From: an uncultured Clostridia bacterium
Lineage (GTDB): Bacteria > Bacillota > Clostridia > Christensenellales > UBA1242
Assembly (NCBI GenBank): GCA_934777435.1
Contig: CAKVNK010000002.1
Coordinates: 124,001 to 188,000 of the forward strand
Length of the DNA stretch: 64,000 bases
Direction: 5' to 3'
The notes under the pieces were generated by a model, which was not told the DNA's origin, searched no databases, and saw only the letters and a program-made list of their open reading frames with translations. A program made the position numbers and the translations under genes. Positions 1 to 15,000 of the stretch are shown here, in pieces; the stretch's first letter is position 1, and each line of letters begins with the position of its first letter.

Positions 1-2
1 CA

Positions 3-3000
3 GCCGGTTATGTTGACGACTATGTTTTGCCTATCACAAAAGTTGTGACAGCAAACAGTTTTGAAGTGTTGTCTGCAAGAACTGGCAGTATTAACTATAT
101 TGACCAAACATATTTGGTTGATGCTGAACAAGAAACTGTCTTCTTCTTGAAAGTGCGTTACACTGGTGACAATTTGGCACTTGATACCATTGATTTAAGT
201 TTGCCGGTTGATAGTGGTTTTACATTTAAAAATGGTAGAACCAGCATAAATGTTAAAAACGATTTTGCATCTGCTGGCATTTCGCTTGCAGAAGGCAGAA
301 CAAAAGTTGATTCTACAACTAACGAATATTATGAAATTTACCAAATTCCATTAAGACCAACCAATGCTGTTGGCAGTGCACTTGTTTCTATCAGTGCGGG
401 TAAAACTGGTAACTATGCCTTGTTTGAAGGGTATTTTACAATCAAGAGCGTGTTTGTTGCACAAAGTGACAATTTTACAATACAAACAGAAGGTCAAAAT
501 ATAACAAAAATAACTGATTTGACTAGCCTTGAATTTGATAAGTTTGCTGTTGTAAACAATATCAACCTTAAAAGTGAAATCAGTTTTGGACAAATTAATC
601 CAAACGGACAATTTGAACAAAAAACTGTTGCTAATGTGCGTTTGACAAAATCAGGCAAAGAGGGCAATGCAAACTTCTCGGCATCTGCTGTAGATTATTT
701 AACAATCGGCAGGGCGGATAGTGCTAACAAATTCCAAATTTGGGGCATACAGGGTGGTAAAACAACACATTTTGTTGCAACAATCACTCATTATACACGT
801 GACGGCGGTGTTATAACTGAAAAGCAACAATCTTTGGAATTTGAAGTGGCCGCTTACAACAATATTAACAACATTGAGTTAGCATTTAATTCTGCAAATG
901 CTGGCAAAATTGTTTATATCAATAGCAATTATCCAGATGCTGCAAGCACAAACGTTGTGTTTAACGCAAAAAGTGAATTATCTGAACCTTCTGCATCAAT
1001 TTCATTTGGTATGAATTCAGGTGAAACACAAAATAAAACTGGCATTAATAAAGTTAAAATTGGTATTTTTGGTGATGACACTTGCGTTGATATCTATTTG
1101 AACACTGATGACGGCTTAAAGTTGATTAAAAACAACCAAATTATTGATAAACTTTCAGGCAATATTGTTGTTAAATTGGTTAAAACACCAGAACAATCAT
1201 TGAGATATGTTGGTTTATCTTTCACCGCACTCAGTTTTGACCAAGAAACATCGGTTTCAAGGTCTATCACTATCAATTTTGGAGATTATACACCTTCTTC
1301 AAAGATTGAACTTGAAGGAAATTCTCTCAAAAAAGAAAATGGTGACATTTCTATCAATATGTCATTTATGAACGTTCCAGACGGCGGACAAACAACAACA
1401 AACTTTAACGCAACTGTGACCTATGATAATCAATCTGCAACAATAAGTAGATACGACGATTTAGACTATCAACTTTACCAAATTATGATTGACGACCAAG
1501 GCAATCCTATTAAGAGAAATGGTAAATATCAAACCATTGAACTTTCAAAAGCGGCCAACAGACTCGGTATTAACATAAACAAAAACAACGGAAAAAGTGA
1601 AGTTGGTGTTTCAGCAAACAAAGCGCTTGGTGGAGGTATGTTTATCTTGCGTTTGGTTGCACAAGATTCTTACAACGAATTGACCGGTAAATATGAAAAC
1701 TTTGTTGAAATATTTATCAGCATTGCTGACGGTTCTAACACTGCTAAATATAAAATTTCATCAGTGGACGATTTCAACAATATTGCAAACAACCTTAACG
1801 CTCACTATGTTTTGACAAATGATATTGTTATCAAAAATCACAAAACCTTTGAAAGTTTCTCTGGCTCAATTTCTGGTAAAGATATTAAATATTCGTCAAA
1901 CGGAAACATTACAGAAACAATACGCAAATTGACAATCACTATTGCAAATGGTTCAACTGAAACTGATAATGTTTATTATGGTATCTTTGAAAGATTGACA
2001 GGCGAAGCATCAATCAGTGATTTAACTTTGGATATTAGATTTGCAGATATTACACCTAATTTAACTGACCCAAGCAAAGCAGTTTATATTGGCGGTTTGG
2101 CTGGTGTTATTGATACAAATGTTAAAATTGAAAATGTTAAATTTATTGTAAATGTGAACAACATCAACTTACAACAAAATGTAAATAACAGACCAAATTT
2201 GACAACAGATGTGTTTGTTGGTGGTGTTGCAGGTGAGATGGCGGGAAGCATTGATTTAAACAATTCACCAGTAACAATCTCTGGCAATATCAAAACATCT
2301 TTTGCAGTGATAGATAAAAACATCTATTTCGGTGGCGTGGCAGGTAGGCTTTTAGGTAACATTTCAGGCAATTACACTCAACCAAGCGACTTAAAAGGTG
2401 TGGTTTATAACATCGGCTTAAATGTTCACTTTATTCAAGCAGAAAACAATGTGACAGCAACCAACGTGATTGTCGGTGGTGTGGCAGGTGTTGCTGAAAA
2501 TGCAAACATTTCTGGCATTATTGTTATGGGGCAAATTGAAATTGCTTCGACCTTATCTTTGGCAAATGGTTTTGGTGCAGGCATTGTGGGGCAAGCAACA
2601 AACAGCCAAATTAAAGATATTGTTTTGTTAGGTGTGAATATCTACGCCGGCAGTCCAAATTTAAACCTTGCTGGTGTGGCTGGCAAAACCTTGGGCAGTG
2701 GCACAGAAAAAACAATAATCAATAATGTTAAATTTATTGGTTTTAGAATTGAAGACGGCATTGAAAATGGCTTAACATTGAACCCAGATAACTACGGTTT
2801 GATTTCAAATATTAACAGTTCAAACAATGGCGTTGGTACAGTTGCTGGCGTGATTGCACAAATGGGTAACAATAGCACAATCACACTTTGCAGTGTTGAA
2901 AACTTTGCAGATGCTGATATGCTTGTTGGTGAACAAGTGTTTGGCTTGGCACAAGTTGTGGATAGTGCAGAAAATGTGGAAATCTCATTAAGTTATGTAA

Positions 3001-6000
3001 ATGCAAACATTTTGGCAGGGGCAACAAAACAAAGCAGTTTGCTTGCAAATATTGCAACAAGCAACAGTTACTATATTGGTAAATTTGTTGGCAGCAGAAA
3101 TGCTGGTATTGCTGGAGCAAACAACTATATCTTTGTTCTTGACGGCAATGGTAATGTTAACTATGCAACAAGCCCAGCAGATAGTGATATCACTGTTGTG
3201 CTTGATAATTATTCAAAAGACACAGTTAACCAAATTGATGCGGTTAGTGGTGAAAAATGGGCAATAAGCACAACCAAAAACTTGGTTAAAGTTGGTGAAT
3301 ATACCTTCTGCTTGCCATATTTAACAGAAAACTTCACTTTGATACCTACCGACATTTTGGCAAACATAAATCAAACAAAGTTGGAAGAAATTAAATCACT
3401 TTATTCTGATGCAGATACAAGTGCAGAAGATAATGTGCTTAAAGCTTATAAAATAACTGAAACTGCAATTATCAACTATTTCAACGACATTAAAAATCCA
3501 CTTAGAAATGCAGATAATAACACATATAAAATTGCCGATTTAGTGGATATTACAGTTGTGCCAGATAATGCTATTGGCACAGTGGTTTACAAAATTTTGC
3601 ATGGTGCAGAATATGCGTCAATAGTAAACGGCGACAGCATTTACTTTAAAGGTGTTTCAAACAGAGATTACATTTTAGTAAAGGCTTATTCATTGTTTAA
3701 CCCAGATGCTTGCGACTATTTCTTGTTCTACACTCAAACATGGTTCAGTGATATTGAACTTGATGGTGGCAGTTTGCAAAAAGTTGATTCAAATATCTAT
3801 CAACTTGAAACACACAAAGGTTTTGAAGATATTGAAATTGATGTGTTGACTTCAAATGTTAAACAAGGTGACGCAACAACATATTCTTCATTGTTTGATG
3901 TGGATAATATCCGTGAATTTGTGGAATTTGAAACAAGCGTAACAAACTTGAACACAACTGAAACTGGTCATGCAACAAAAATTGACCAAATCAGCAGTAT
4001 GTTTAACCGCTTGACAATCAGCAGTACCAATAACGATTTTGCTGACGGCGAAAAACAAGAAAGGATTGTTATTAAAGTTAAATTCAATTTAACCGCTTAC
4101 CTGGGCTCTGTTGTTTGCCCACAAGTTGACGGTGTAGATAAATATATTGATTTAGCAACACTTACTGTTAATGTTAATATAAGCGAAACAGCAACTGGCC
4201 TTGAATTTACAACCGACCATTTGGAAGGCGAGTCAAAAGAAAACTTTGCTTTCAATGCAACTTTGCACACTGGTTATGTTGGAAGTTCAATCGATACACC
4301 AGAAGATAATAAATATATTGAAACAAACTTAAACAACAATATTGTTGAATTTATTGAACCTAACCACGATAGTTTGCTTATGAGTTTTTCAGTGCTAGAT
4401 GGGCAAGATGAATTTAACCGCCTTCTGGCACAAGCAAAAGTTAGCACAATTCCTGAATTGTTTGATATTGATGTGTTTAACACTTTCAACAACGCAAACA
4501 AAACTTTCAATTACAGCATTGCTTTGCAACTTAAAGATAGTTACAACACAAGATATTTAACAGCACCTATCAGTTTTGCAATCAAAGTGTTTGCAAAATC
4601 TAACCCTAATGTGGATGGTGGCTCTGCAATCAACCTTGTAATCAAACCTTCAAGTTTAAGCACAAGCATTATTATAAACAACTATGCTGCTTCAAGTGAA
4701 CAAACAAAAGATAACTACACTCACTTGATAACCAGCAGTCAAGTTGAAACTGCAACTATCACCCCTGGTGGTAATGGCGGTGTGCTTGCAATACGTATGC
4801 AACCAAGTTATGCATATGTTGGCAGAGTTACACTTTCAAGCAGTCAATTATTTGTGCCAAGTTTGAACGATAATGTTACAGCACGTTTTGAACAACTTGT
4901 TTATCACACAAAACTTGATAGTTATATTGGTATCACACCAAGTTGTGAACAAACTGCTGACGGTTTGGGTGTTATCTTAAAACTTGCAAGTCAAACAGAA
5001 AATGGTGTTGAGTACACATTTGACGGAACAATTTATGTTCACGTTGTGTTGGATAAAAAATTCAGTGGTTTGGCTGACGAAATCCGCTTAACACTTGATG
5101 TTGAAAACACAGACGGAACACATATTGTTAAAACAAAATCTTTGGTAACCGATTTCTTGCCTGGTGTTGAACTTGACTATGACAATCAATATTTGGTTGG
5201 TACAGGCGACGCAAAAGGCTATTTAATTCAACAAAACACAACAAACAACATTGTTACACTTAAAATTTATGGTTATCAATTCAATGCAAACCCATCAGTA
5301 ACTATTGCATGGGCAAACGAAAACAATACTGATAACGATAACAACCATTTGGCAGATATTGACTATATTTGGTTGGATAAATATAGCGACCTTAAACCAA
5401 ATGCTGACGGCTCATACACAATGCGTATGTCGGTTGCAGTTAGAGAAAAAATAACACAACCATTTAAAATCTCTGTTAACATGAGTTTGATTTCAAATAA
5501 TGAAATCAAAACAGACGGCAGTGATATAACTTTCTATCCAACTGATTATCTTTTAAACAATAAACAGGCTAAATTTGAGTTTGGTAGCAAACTTAATTTG
5601 GCACTTAATCAATCACGTGATTTGACTTTCAGTTTTGTAACAAACAATACAAACATTGATTATTCAACTGAAATCTACTTAAAATTGTTGGCAGACTTTG
5701 CTAATAAATCTGTTGAAGAATTTAAAAATATGTCAACAACTGAAAAAGCAGACGTGGTTAAAAAATTGTTGGCTAAATTCACTTATATGGAAGGTGATGT
5801 AAGCAAAAACTTTGCTGACACAAGCGAATATTTTGAACTTTACACAACCAACTATGGCAGTGGCAGTGAAAATATCACATATATGAGGCTTAAAGCAAAC
5901 GGTAAGTTTGAAACATCTGTTAAATTTAAAGTTTTCTACACTTATGAAAAACAAGCCGGTGGCAATTATGCTTTAAAATTTGGTGAAGATACAACCTATC

Positions 6001-9000
6001 CTTATGTGTTGGAAATTGCCTTTGATATGCAATTCTACACAGCAACCACACGTCAACAAGCATTTGCAATCAGCAGTGCTGAACAGATGTTTGACTCAAA
6101 CGGTAACAGCCTTTTGGGTGAAGGACAAAACTATGTTTTAACAAACGATATTGTGGTTGAACTTGCAAAACCTATCACAACAAAAATTGCAAGTTTGGAC
6201 GGCAACAACAAAAAGATTATCATTAAAAACTTTGCAGTTGATTCAAGTTCAAGCAGTAGTGAAACAGCAGGTTATTATGGCTTGTTCGCAACAGTTGACG
6301 AAAGCACATTGCTTTACAACATTGTTGTAGACTATTCACAATTTAACACTGGCAAATCTGGGCAACTTGTGCTTGCTTATGAAAACATAACTTCGGTTGT
6401 GTTTGGTGGTTTGGCAGCAGTTAACAATGGTTTGATTTACAACTGTGATGTGGTTAACGCAGGTAACGCAAGCAAAATAATCAACATTTTGGTTAACAAT
6501 AATGCCGATACAAGCATCACTTTTGGTGGCTTGGTTGGTATCAACAACGGCACAATCACAAACAGCCGTGTTGGTAGAAGTGAATCTACAAAAATTATTG
6601 CTAACGATAACTCACAAACAAGTTATACTGAATTCTTTAAACCACTTGAATTTATTGTGGGTAACCGCACAATAGAACAAGGGCAAGGCTTTAAATCTTT
6701 GATTGGTGGCTTGGTTGGTGTTAACAATTCAGGCAAAACAATTTCTTCTTCATATGTTGCAAACACAAGTTTGTACACTTACTCAACAAATCAAGATTCT
6801 AAATTGGCAGGCTTTGTGGCTGACAACTCAGGCAAAATCAGTTACAGTTATGTCAAAGGGCTTGAAAGCACAATAACAAGTGAAAATGTTTATGCAACTG
6901 GCTCTAAAGTTGAAGCATATGCAGACGGCAATATTGCAGGTTTTGTTTATGACAACAATTCAGGGGCAAACATCAATAACAGTTTTGCTAACATTGAATT
7001 AGTTTCAAAATCAGCATTTATGGCTGGCTTTGTGTTCAACAACAATTCAGGGGCAAGCATTGCACAATGTTATGCATCATGCACATTTACAAACACAAAC
7101 AGTGACACAAGTTTACAAATCACACCAGAACAACCATTTGTTGGTGCAGATACAACTGGTTTGCACTCACTTGGCACATTAGAAAACTGCTTCTGGTATA
7201 AAGACAATGACCCAAACCGTCAATTCATTTTGTTTGAAGACGACACAAAACCACAGGCAACTGGTTTAAATGCTACAAACTTTGCAGACACAACCAACTT
7301 GGTTAACTTCGTGTTTGTGTTGAGCAACAGTAAAAATGATAGGGACGAAGGCATTTGGTCTTTCTATAACAATCAAGGCAATGTAGTTAAATTGCCAGAA
7401 CTTACCATTGCAAACAATGTTGCACATTCATTTAGGTATGAATCAGGCAATGCAAGTGAAGAATCTGGTTTGGATAAATACACTTACGCAACCAAATTCA
7501 GCCTTGGCAGTAAGGCAAACCCAGAAATTATTTCAAGCGTGCAAGAATTTAATGATGTGTTCACAAGTTATGGCACATCAACAACCTTCTCAGGATATGT
7601 TCGCTTTATTAATGATATTGACTTTGCAAGTGATAAGGCAGCAATTCAAACCCGCCGTGGCTTTGTTTTGGGCGGTGAAAGAAGTTCAACAAATGTTGTG
7701 GCAGACTCTTACACAAGCGTTGATGGTAACGGCATGTCAATCAGCAACATCTATTTGGACGTTGGCGAAGACAGCGAAAAATCAGTTGGTTTGTTTGCTG
7801 AAATCAACCGTGCATATATCAAAAACTTGAATTTAAGTTTCTCATCTGGCAATTTCAGTACGGCAAACTCAGTTTACTCTGGCGGTTTGGCTGGTAGAGT
7901 GAGCGACTCTGTTATTATCAATATCAGTTTGGACGGTGCAAGCACAACTATCCAAGGTGCAAACATTGTTGGTGGTTTGGCAGGTTTGATTGAAGGTCAA
8001 AGTTTGATTTATGGCGTATCTTCAAACCTTAGCGTAAACACAACAAACGGTGACACAACCGAACTTTACAATTCAACAAAACACGCAAACGACACAAATT
8101 ATGCAACAAGACTTTCCTACGCTGGTGGTATTGTTGGTATTGCAGATTTGACAGCACGTGCGTATTCTAAAGAAGCATTCAACTTATCCTATTTATATAT
8201 AAATGAAAATGCTGTTGATAAAAACCAAACTTTGAACATCGTGGCAGACTTTGCCGGTGGTGTTGCAGGTTATGTTGGCAAAGAAGTTAAAGCATTACGT
8301 TTATCTTACAATATCGGCACAAACAACCGCATTAAAGGGCAATATTCCGCAGGTGGTTTGTTTGGTGCAAGCGTTGGGGCAAGTGTGGAAGCATCAAAAG
8401 TTAGTGCTAGTGATACTGACACTGAACAATTTGCTTACGATCAATCATTTGCAGATTATGTTGTAAATGGTTTAACAGATTTGCAACTTGACGAAAAATA
8501 CAATGCTGGGCTTATTGAATCTTACCAATATGGTGGCGGTTTGATAGGTATGGGCATTGGCTCAACTGTATTCTCTTGTTACAGCAAGGCAAGTTTCTAT
8601 GCTGGCGTTAATATTGGTGGTTTGATTGGTTTAGACGTGCTTTCAACACTCAACTTTAACTATTCAGTGCCTTACCTTAACTTTAACGGCAATATGGAAG
8701 AACTTAAAACTGTTGGTGGATATATCGGCGTTGCAGGCAATGCAAGCACACCAACTTATGGTCAAATCTATTCTTCACTTGGTTCAATATCGGGTGGTAT
8801 AAGTTATGCCTTCTCAACAATATTGATTAATAATGCACAATATCAAACTTATGTTCAAACAATGAAGAATCAAGGCATTAATGTTGACAGTCAAATATTC
8901 AACAACTTTATTGGCAGTGATTATATTGATCATATAGTGTTCCAAGCATATGTTGGGAATGTGGACTATACAACCGTTCCAACAAATATCAACTACACAG

Positions 9001-12000
9001 CAGGTGTTGCTGTTAAACAAATGAAAGATTTGTTTGATTTAGACACACCAGATAATCAACTTGCAACTTATAATGCAATATTCTCAATTTGGGATACTAA
9101 ATACTGGAATTTGGATACTTACAGACATTTCTTCCCATTACTCACAGACCAACGTGATGAGAATTATGAAATCATTAAAGATGCAAACGACTTCAACAAA
9201 CTTAAAAACAATCCAACTGGTAGTTTCAAGATTGTTGATGACATAAATATGGACACCTATATCGGTGGAACAAACTTTGTGTTTGACTTCACTTTTAAAG
9301 GCGTTTTGGTTGGTGAAAAGCCAAATGGCGAAACACCAATGGTTTACAACTTGCACGTTGCAGGAACTGATAAAGACGATGCTGGCTTGTTCAGGGCAAC
9401 ACAAGGTGCAACATTTAGAAATATTGAATTCTCTTGGAAAGAAAATGGTGTTGGTGGCACTAGGGCAGTTGAAATTAAAAACTTTGCTGGTTTAGTTGGC
9501 ACAGACACCCCTTCGACAGAATCTCAAATTAACACAAAAATCAGTGCAATTTTGGTTACTGTTGGCAAAACACCAAGCACAAACAATGCAAAAGCAAGCG
9601 AATTGTTTGCCAAGAGTGATAAAGCAAGCACTATAACAGGCTTTGCAGGTTTAATCTACTCAGCAACTGGCACAAGCATATTAAATTCATCTTTCTCTGG
9701 TGTGGTAACAGCAACAGTTAAAAATGAAGATAGTGTTTCTGTTGTGCCTCATCAGTTGGCTGGCCTTATTGGTATTGGTCAAACTGACGATACAAATACA
9801 CTGGGCATTGTCAACAGCACAGTTGGCGACAATCAAGAAACAGTGTTCAATCTCACTTTACAAACAACAAAACAAGTCAACTTTGGTTTGATTGCTGGTG
9901 AACTTACAAGCACAGCAGTTTCAGGCAACATTGTTGGCAGTTTGGGCAGTGCAACAAGCACAAATAAAATTGTGGTTGCAAACATTGTTTTAAACGGTTG
10001 CAACAATGCAATCAATTTGGCTGGTTTGGTTGCAGTAAGTGAAAACTGCACATTATCAGACAATGCAAGTTACAACAAAATTGTTGTTAGCCAAACTGAA
10101 ACAGACAATTCAAGTGCAAGGTTAAATCTTGCTGGTTTGGTTGGCAAATACTTGCTTGATAAGTCAGATAGAGTGATGACTGCAAACAAGGCAAAAGTTT
10201 ATCTTGAATCAACAGCAAATGTTGGCGTCACATATGCTTCGGCTGGCATTGCAACTGTTGAAACAGAACAAAAAGTTCAAATTATTCAATCAGTTTTAAC
10301 TGGCGACATTTTAGTATCAGGCAATTCTGTTGTCGGTGCAGTTGTTGCTAATGCAGATTTGGGTGAAGAAAAATCAACAACAGTGTTGTTAGACCAAGTT
10401 GTTGCAAATGTAAACATTACTCCAACCCTTACAACTGACGCTACAAACGCAGATGAAATTAGCACAATTACTGGTGGTTTGGTTGGTAACATTAATGGCG
10501 AATTAATTTTGGCTAACACCATGAATATGGGTAGAATTATGCCAAAATCAGTTTCAGCAAATGTTAAATACTTTGTTGGTGGTATGGCTGGTAAAGTTAA
10601 TAAGGTGACTATCAATTTGGATAGTTATTCTTACAGCCTTTCAAGCATTTTGGCTGGTGGCCTCAGTGGTCAAGCAATCGCTCAACAACTGGGTCAAGAT
10701 GGGGCTGAAAAAGCAGACATTTCTAACATGAGTGCTTTGTTTGGCTATGTTGATAATGTCAATATCAACGGTCAAGCATACAACACAACAGCAACAAACA
10801 AAATGGAACTTAAAGGTGACATTTTCTATTCAACAGATTTAAGTTTGATGCCGGAAGATTCACTCTTTGGCACTAACTTAACTTACACAACCTTGATTGG
10901 TACAGAAAGTGGCTATCAACAACGTGCGGTTGAAACTGGTTTGTGGACAAACACTGCAAGCAACAATACTTGCGTGCCTTATATTACAAGTTTGTATGCA
11001 CCTTTGCGTCAACTTAACATTTTGCAAACTGCATCAAACAACTATGTTTCAGGTTTGGCAGCAAACCCAAAAACAAATTATGTAAGCACAACTGAAAACT
11101 ATTATTACCTTGTTTCAGGGCTTAATCTTGATAGCAAATTTGTTGGTATTGCAATCGGTAGTTCAACAATTAGCGATTTATTTATCAACACTATTGATGA
11201 AAATTCTGCATTATCAAATGTTCATATTAATTATGATAACAAAGCGGTAACAAGACCTTTGGTTCATGTTAACCTTGGCGTGATTTACAACTGCTCAATC
11301 AATGGCGTTATAACAAGCCTTACTGATACACAAAACAATAATGGTTCAATAGGCTTGATTGTAAACAACAACTATGGTTTGTTGTCACACAGTTTTAACT
11401 CTGCTGACATCACAAGCAAAATCAAAGTTGGTGCTTTGGCTGTTGCAAACAGTGACAGTGGTACTATCAGCAGTTCTTACTTTACTGGTAACATCACAAT
11501 CACTGATGATTCATCTTCTGTTTATGGCTTTGCTTTTGCTGAAACAGTTAATGGTTACTATTTCAACAACTATTCAGCAGGCAATATTACAAAAGTATCT
11601 TCAAATTCATTTGGTGCTGTTTCGATGGGTGTGAACAACTATGTTGACCCACTTGCAACACCAGTTGATGGAAATATCGGTGAAACAGAACAAGGGCAAA
11701 CAAATGCCTTAATGAAAGCAACAACTTATCAACTTATGAGTGCTTCTATCTTGCACGGCAACTGGAAATCAACACTTTTGGAAACTCAAATGTTTGATTT
11801 AACTGACACTTCATTTGGTTTTAACTTTAACTATCCGGTTTACAACTTCAATCAATACACATTTATTTCAGGCAGCAGTATTGAACCACTTTCACTCAAT
11901 TCATATTCTCGTCAAACAGGTAATGGTGTTGATAAAGTGTTTGAAGTTTCACACTTGGGCGTTTTAAGTTCTATTCAAGGCATTATTGCAAACGTTAATG

Positions 12001-15000
12001 GTGCAAACAGAAGTTACAAACTTATCCGTGATATTGATGGTACAGTCAATGCGGATGGAAATGTCAACTGGGTTGCAGTAGGTTATTCATCAACCGCAAT
12101 AAGCGAAAATATGTTCGCAGGCAGTGAGTCAGGCTTTACTGGTACATTTGATGGTACAAAAGCAGTTGAAGATAATAAAGTTACTGAAGTTTATTCGATC
12201 AGCAACATTGCAAATAATGGTTTGTTTGCAAATGTGGGATACAATAAAGAAGGTAAAGCAATAGCAAATATTCAAAACATTGCATTTAAAGGAAACTTTG
12301 ATAAGTTTGTTCAATCTGGTGCGATTGGTACAACAATAAAAGGCGATGTTGAAATTACAAATATTGACATCTCAAGTTTAACAATATCAGCAGCAACACT
12401 TGCAGGCAGTGGTGTTAACAAAGTAGCAATGTTGTTTGCAAGTCAAATTTCTGGTAGTTTATCAATAATTGGCTTAACAACAAAAAATGAAGATACACAA
12501 CAAGGGGCGACAACAAATGTTGCAACATTGCAAACTGGTGGTGCTGGCTATTATGCTTCATTGCTGGCTGAATTGCAATTAGGTAATGTTGAATTTAATG
12601 ATGAAGCCTTGTACATAAACTTTGATGATGGCACAGGCAGTTCTATTGACAATAATGTTATTGGTGGTTTGGTAGGTTTGATTTCAGGCAATGCAGATAC
12701 TACAGAACAACAATCAGTTAGAAGTTTGTATGCAGGCGGACAAACCGATGTTAACTTAACATTAACAAATCACCAAATTATTGGTGGTTTGATTGGTCAG
12801 GTTGGTAATGGTTCTAACAGTTGTGATTTTGTTGTGTCTAACTTTAAAGTTAAATTTACGAGATCAACATTTACAGCCAACCAATTCGGTGGTTTAATTG
12901 GTGTGGTAAATAGTCAAATTCAAATTAAATCTTGCATAATAGAAAACCGCGACTTAAATATAAGTTTCGCACAAGGCGAAAACAGATACTTTGGCCTTGT
13001 TGCAGCAATAATTAATGGTGGTTCACTGACATATGATGATAGCGGTACAGCGTTTGAATATAGTTCTAAAATCATGATTAATGCAGATGCAACGACAAGC
13101 TCTGTTTCAGACTTTGAATCTTCACAAGGCTTTGGTGCGTTGGTTGGTAAACTGGCACAAGATGAAGCATCATTTGTTATGAAGGGACAAATTGCAACAT
13201 TTGCTCCAACTATGGTTGTTGTTAATGCTTGTAATGTTGGTGGATTTGTTGGCTATTATGGTGGCGGTACAATCAGCATTGCTAAACCAAAACTTATTAA
13301 ACTTCAAGGTACAGTTAACGTTGGTGGGGCAATCGGTTATGCTAATGCAAAATTAAAAATAGATGAAGAATCTGATATTAATAAATATATTAGTGTGGAA
13401 AAATCCTCTAACACAGAAGCTGAAGCAAACAAATTTGCCGAACTTCAATCGGCTCTTACAAAATCGGCAACCAATGCAATGAACTGGGGCGGTTTAATTG
13501 GTAAGGCTGGTGAAAGTTGCGAAATTAACGGCTTAGCAAACTATAACGCAATTAAAATTCAAAATAACTTGGTTAACAGCAAAATCAGTAATGTAGGTGG
13601 TGTTGTTGGTTACACCATGGGTAAAGTAAATAATTGTGTTAATAATGCAAGCATCTTAGTGCTTGACTTATATGGTCAAGCGCCTGCTGTAGGCACAGAT
13701 TTTTATAATTTATATGTTTCTTCTGAAACGGCAGATATGAACCAAGCAACAGTAAGTATTCGCCCAATTAATGTTGGTGGTATTGCTGGTAAATCAGATG
13801 GTGAAATCACATCTTGCACAATCAGTGAAGAAGTTGTTGTTCAGGGGTATGAATCTGTTGGTGGCATTGTTGGTTACACTAATAGTCTAGTAATAGGTTT
13901 TAAAATTGTTAACACAAATGATACAACCCCATCTGAAAATGTTGTTTATTACGAAAATTTAGATGGTAGTTACAGAGCAGTTAATACACTAACTATGCAA
14001 GATGATAAACCTGTTTATAATCAGGATGGCAGTTTAAAATATAATAATCTCGACACGTTTGATATTAACAAAACTTATTATGTGATGGATTCAAATGCTA
14101 TAGTTTACGGCAACGTGATGGGGGCATATAATGTTGGTGGTGTTGTAGGTTGTTTAGATAGTGCTGGATCAATAGCAGGCTATAAAGTTAAGGCAAATGT
14201 TTATGGTAACACAAATGTTGGTGGTGCGGTTGGCTTTGCAAAGAACAACACAGTTGTTGAAAACAATATGGTTGCAGCAACCATAACAACTGATGACGCA
14301 GGCAACACTACAAAGTATTATCCAACAATTAAAGGTATAATGGTTCATGACTATGTTCTAATTAGTGCAGTATCCGATGAAGGTAATTCTTACTACTTTA
14401 TTCCTACAAGTGTTGGTGGTTTAATTGGTTCAACTGTTGATAGTTCAGGTACAGCAACAGGCACAAGGGTTGCAAACAATATAGTGCTTGCAAATATAAC
14501 AAGTACAGAAGAAGGTGTAACACCTAGAACGGTTAAAGACGAAAATGGGAATGTTGACGCTGCTGCTATTCAAGGTGTAAACAAGGGTAGCAATGTAATT
14601 TCTACAATCAGTAACTTTATGTTAACAAGTAATTCAAGCAGTTTGGCACTTGATGATAAAGCAAAGAACAGCATAATTTACAACGGAAAAACTGAAAGGA
14701 AAACCAAATTTAATGGTCTTGCAACAGGTTTTGGTGGTTTGATTGGTTCAACTGATTCAAATACTGTTCTTAAAAATGAGAATCTAGCATTCACCATAGA
14801 AACCAACCATATCACAACATCTATTGATGCGAGCCTTGGTATTAATGTGGGCACATATTATGGTTCATACATAATTTGGGCCTCTGTTCAAGAAACAACA
14901 GGAAATAATAGTGTAGAACATAAAATGGTTTTACCAGTTTTGCAAGCAGAGTCGAATATAAGTGGTGCTTACAATATTGGTGGAGCAATCGGCTATTCAG

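Noticed and set aside
27..29. TTG as start of the giant gene
   Set aside because: The same frame is open to the left edge with no stop and no ribosome binding site is visible, so it is an internal codon of a truncated gene.
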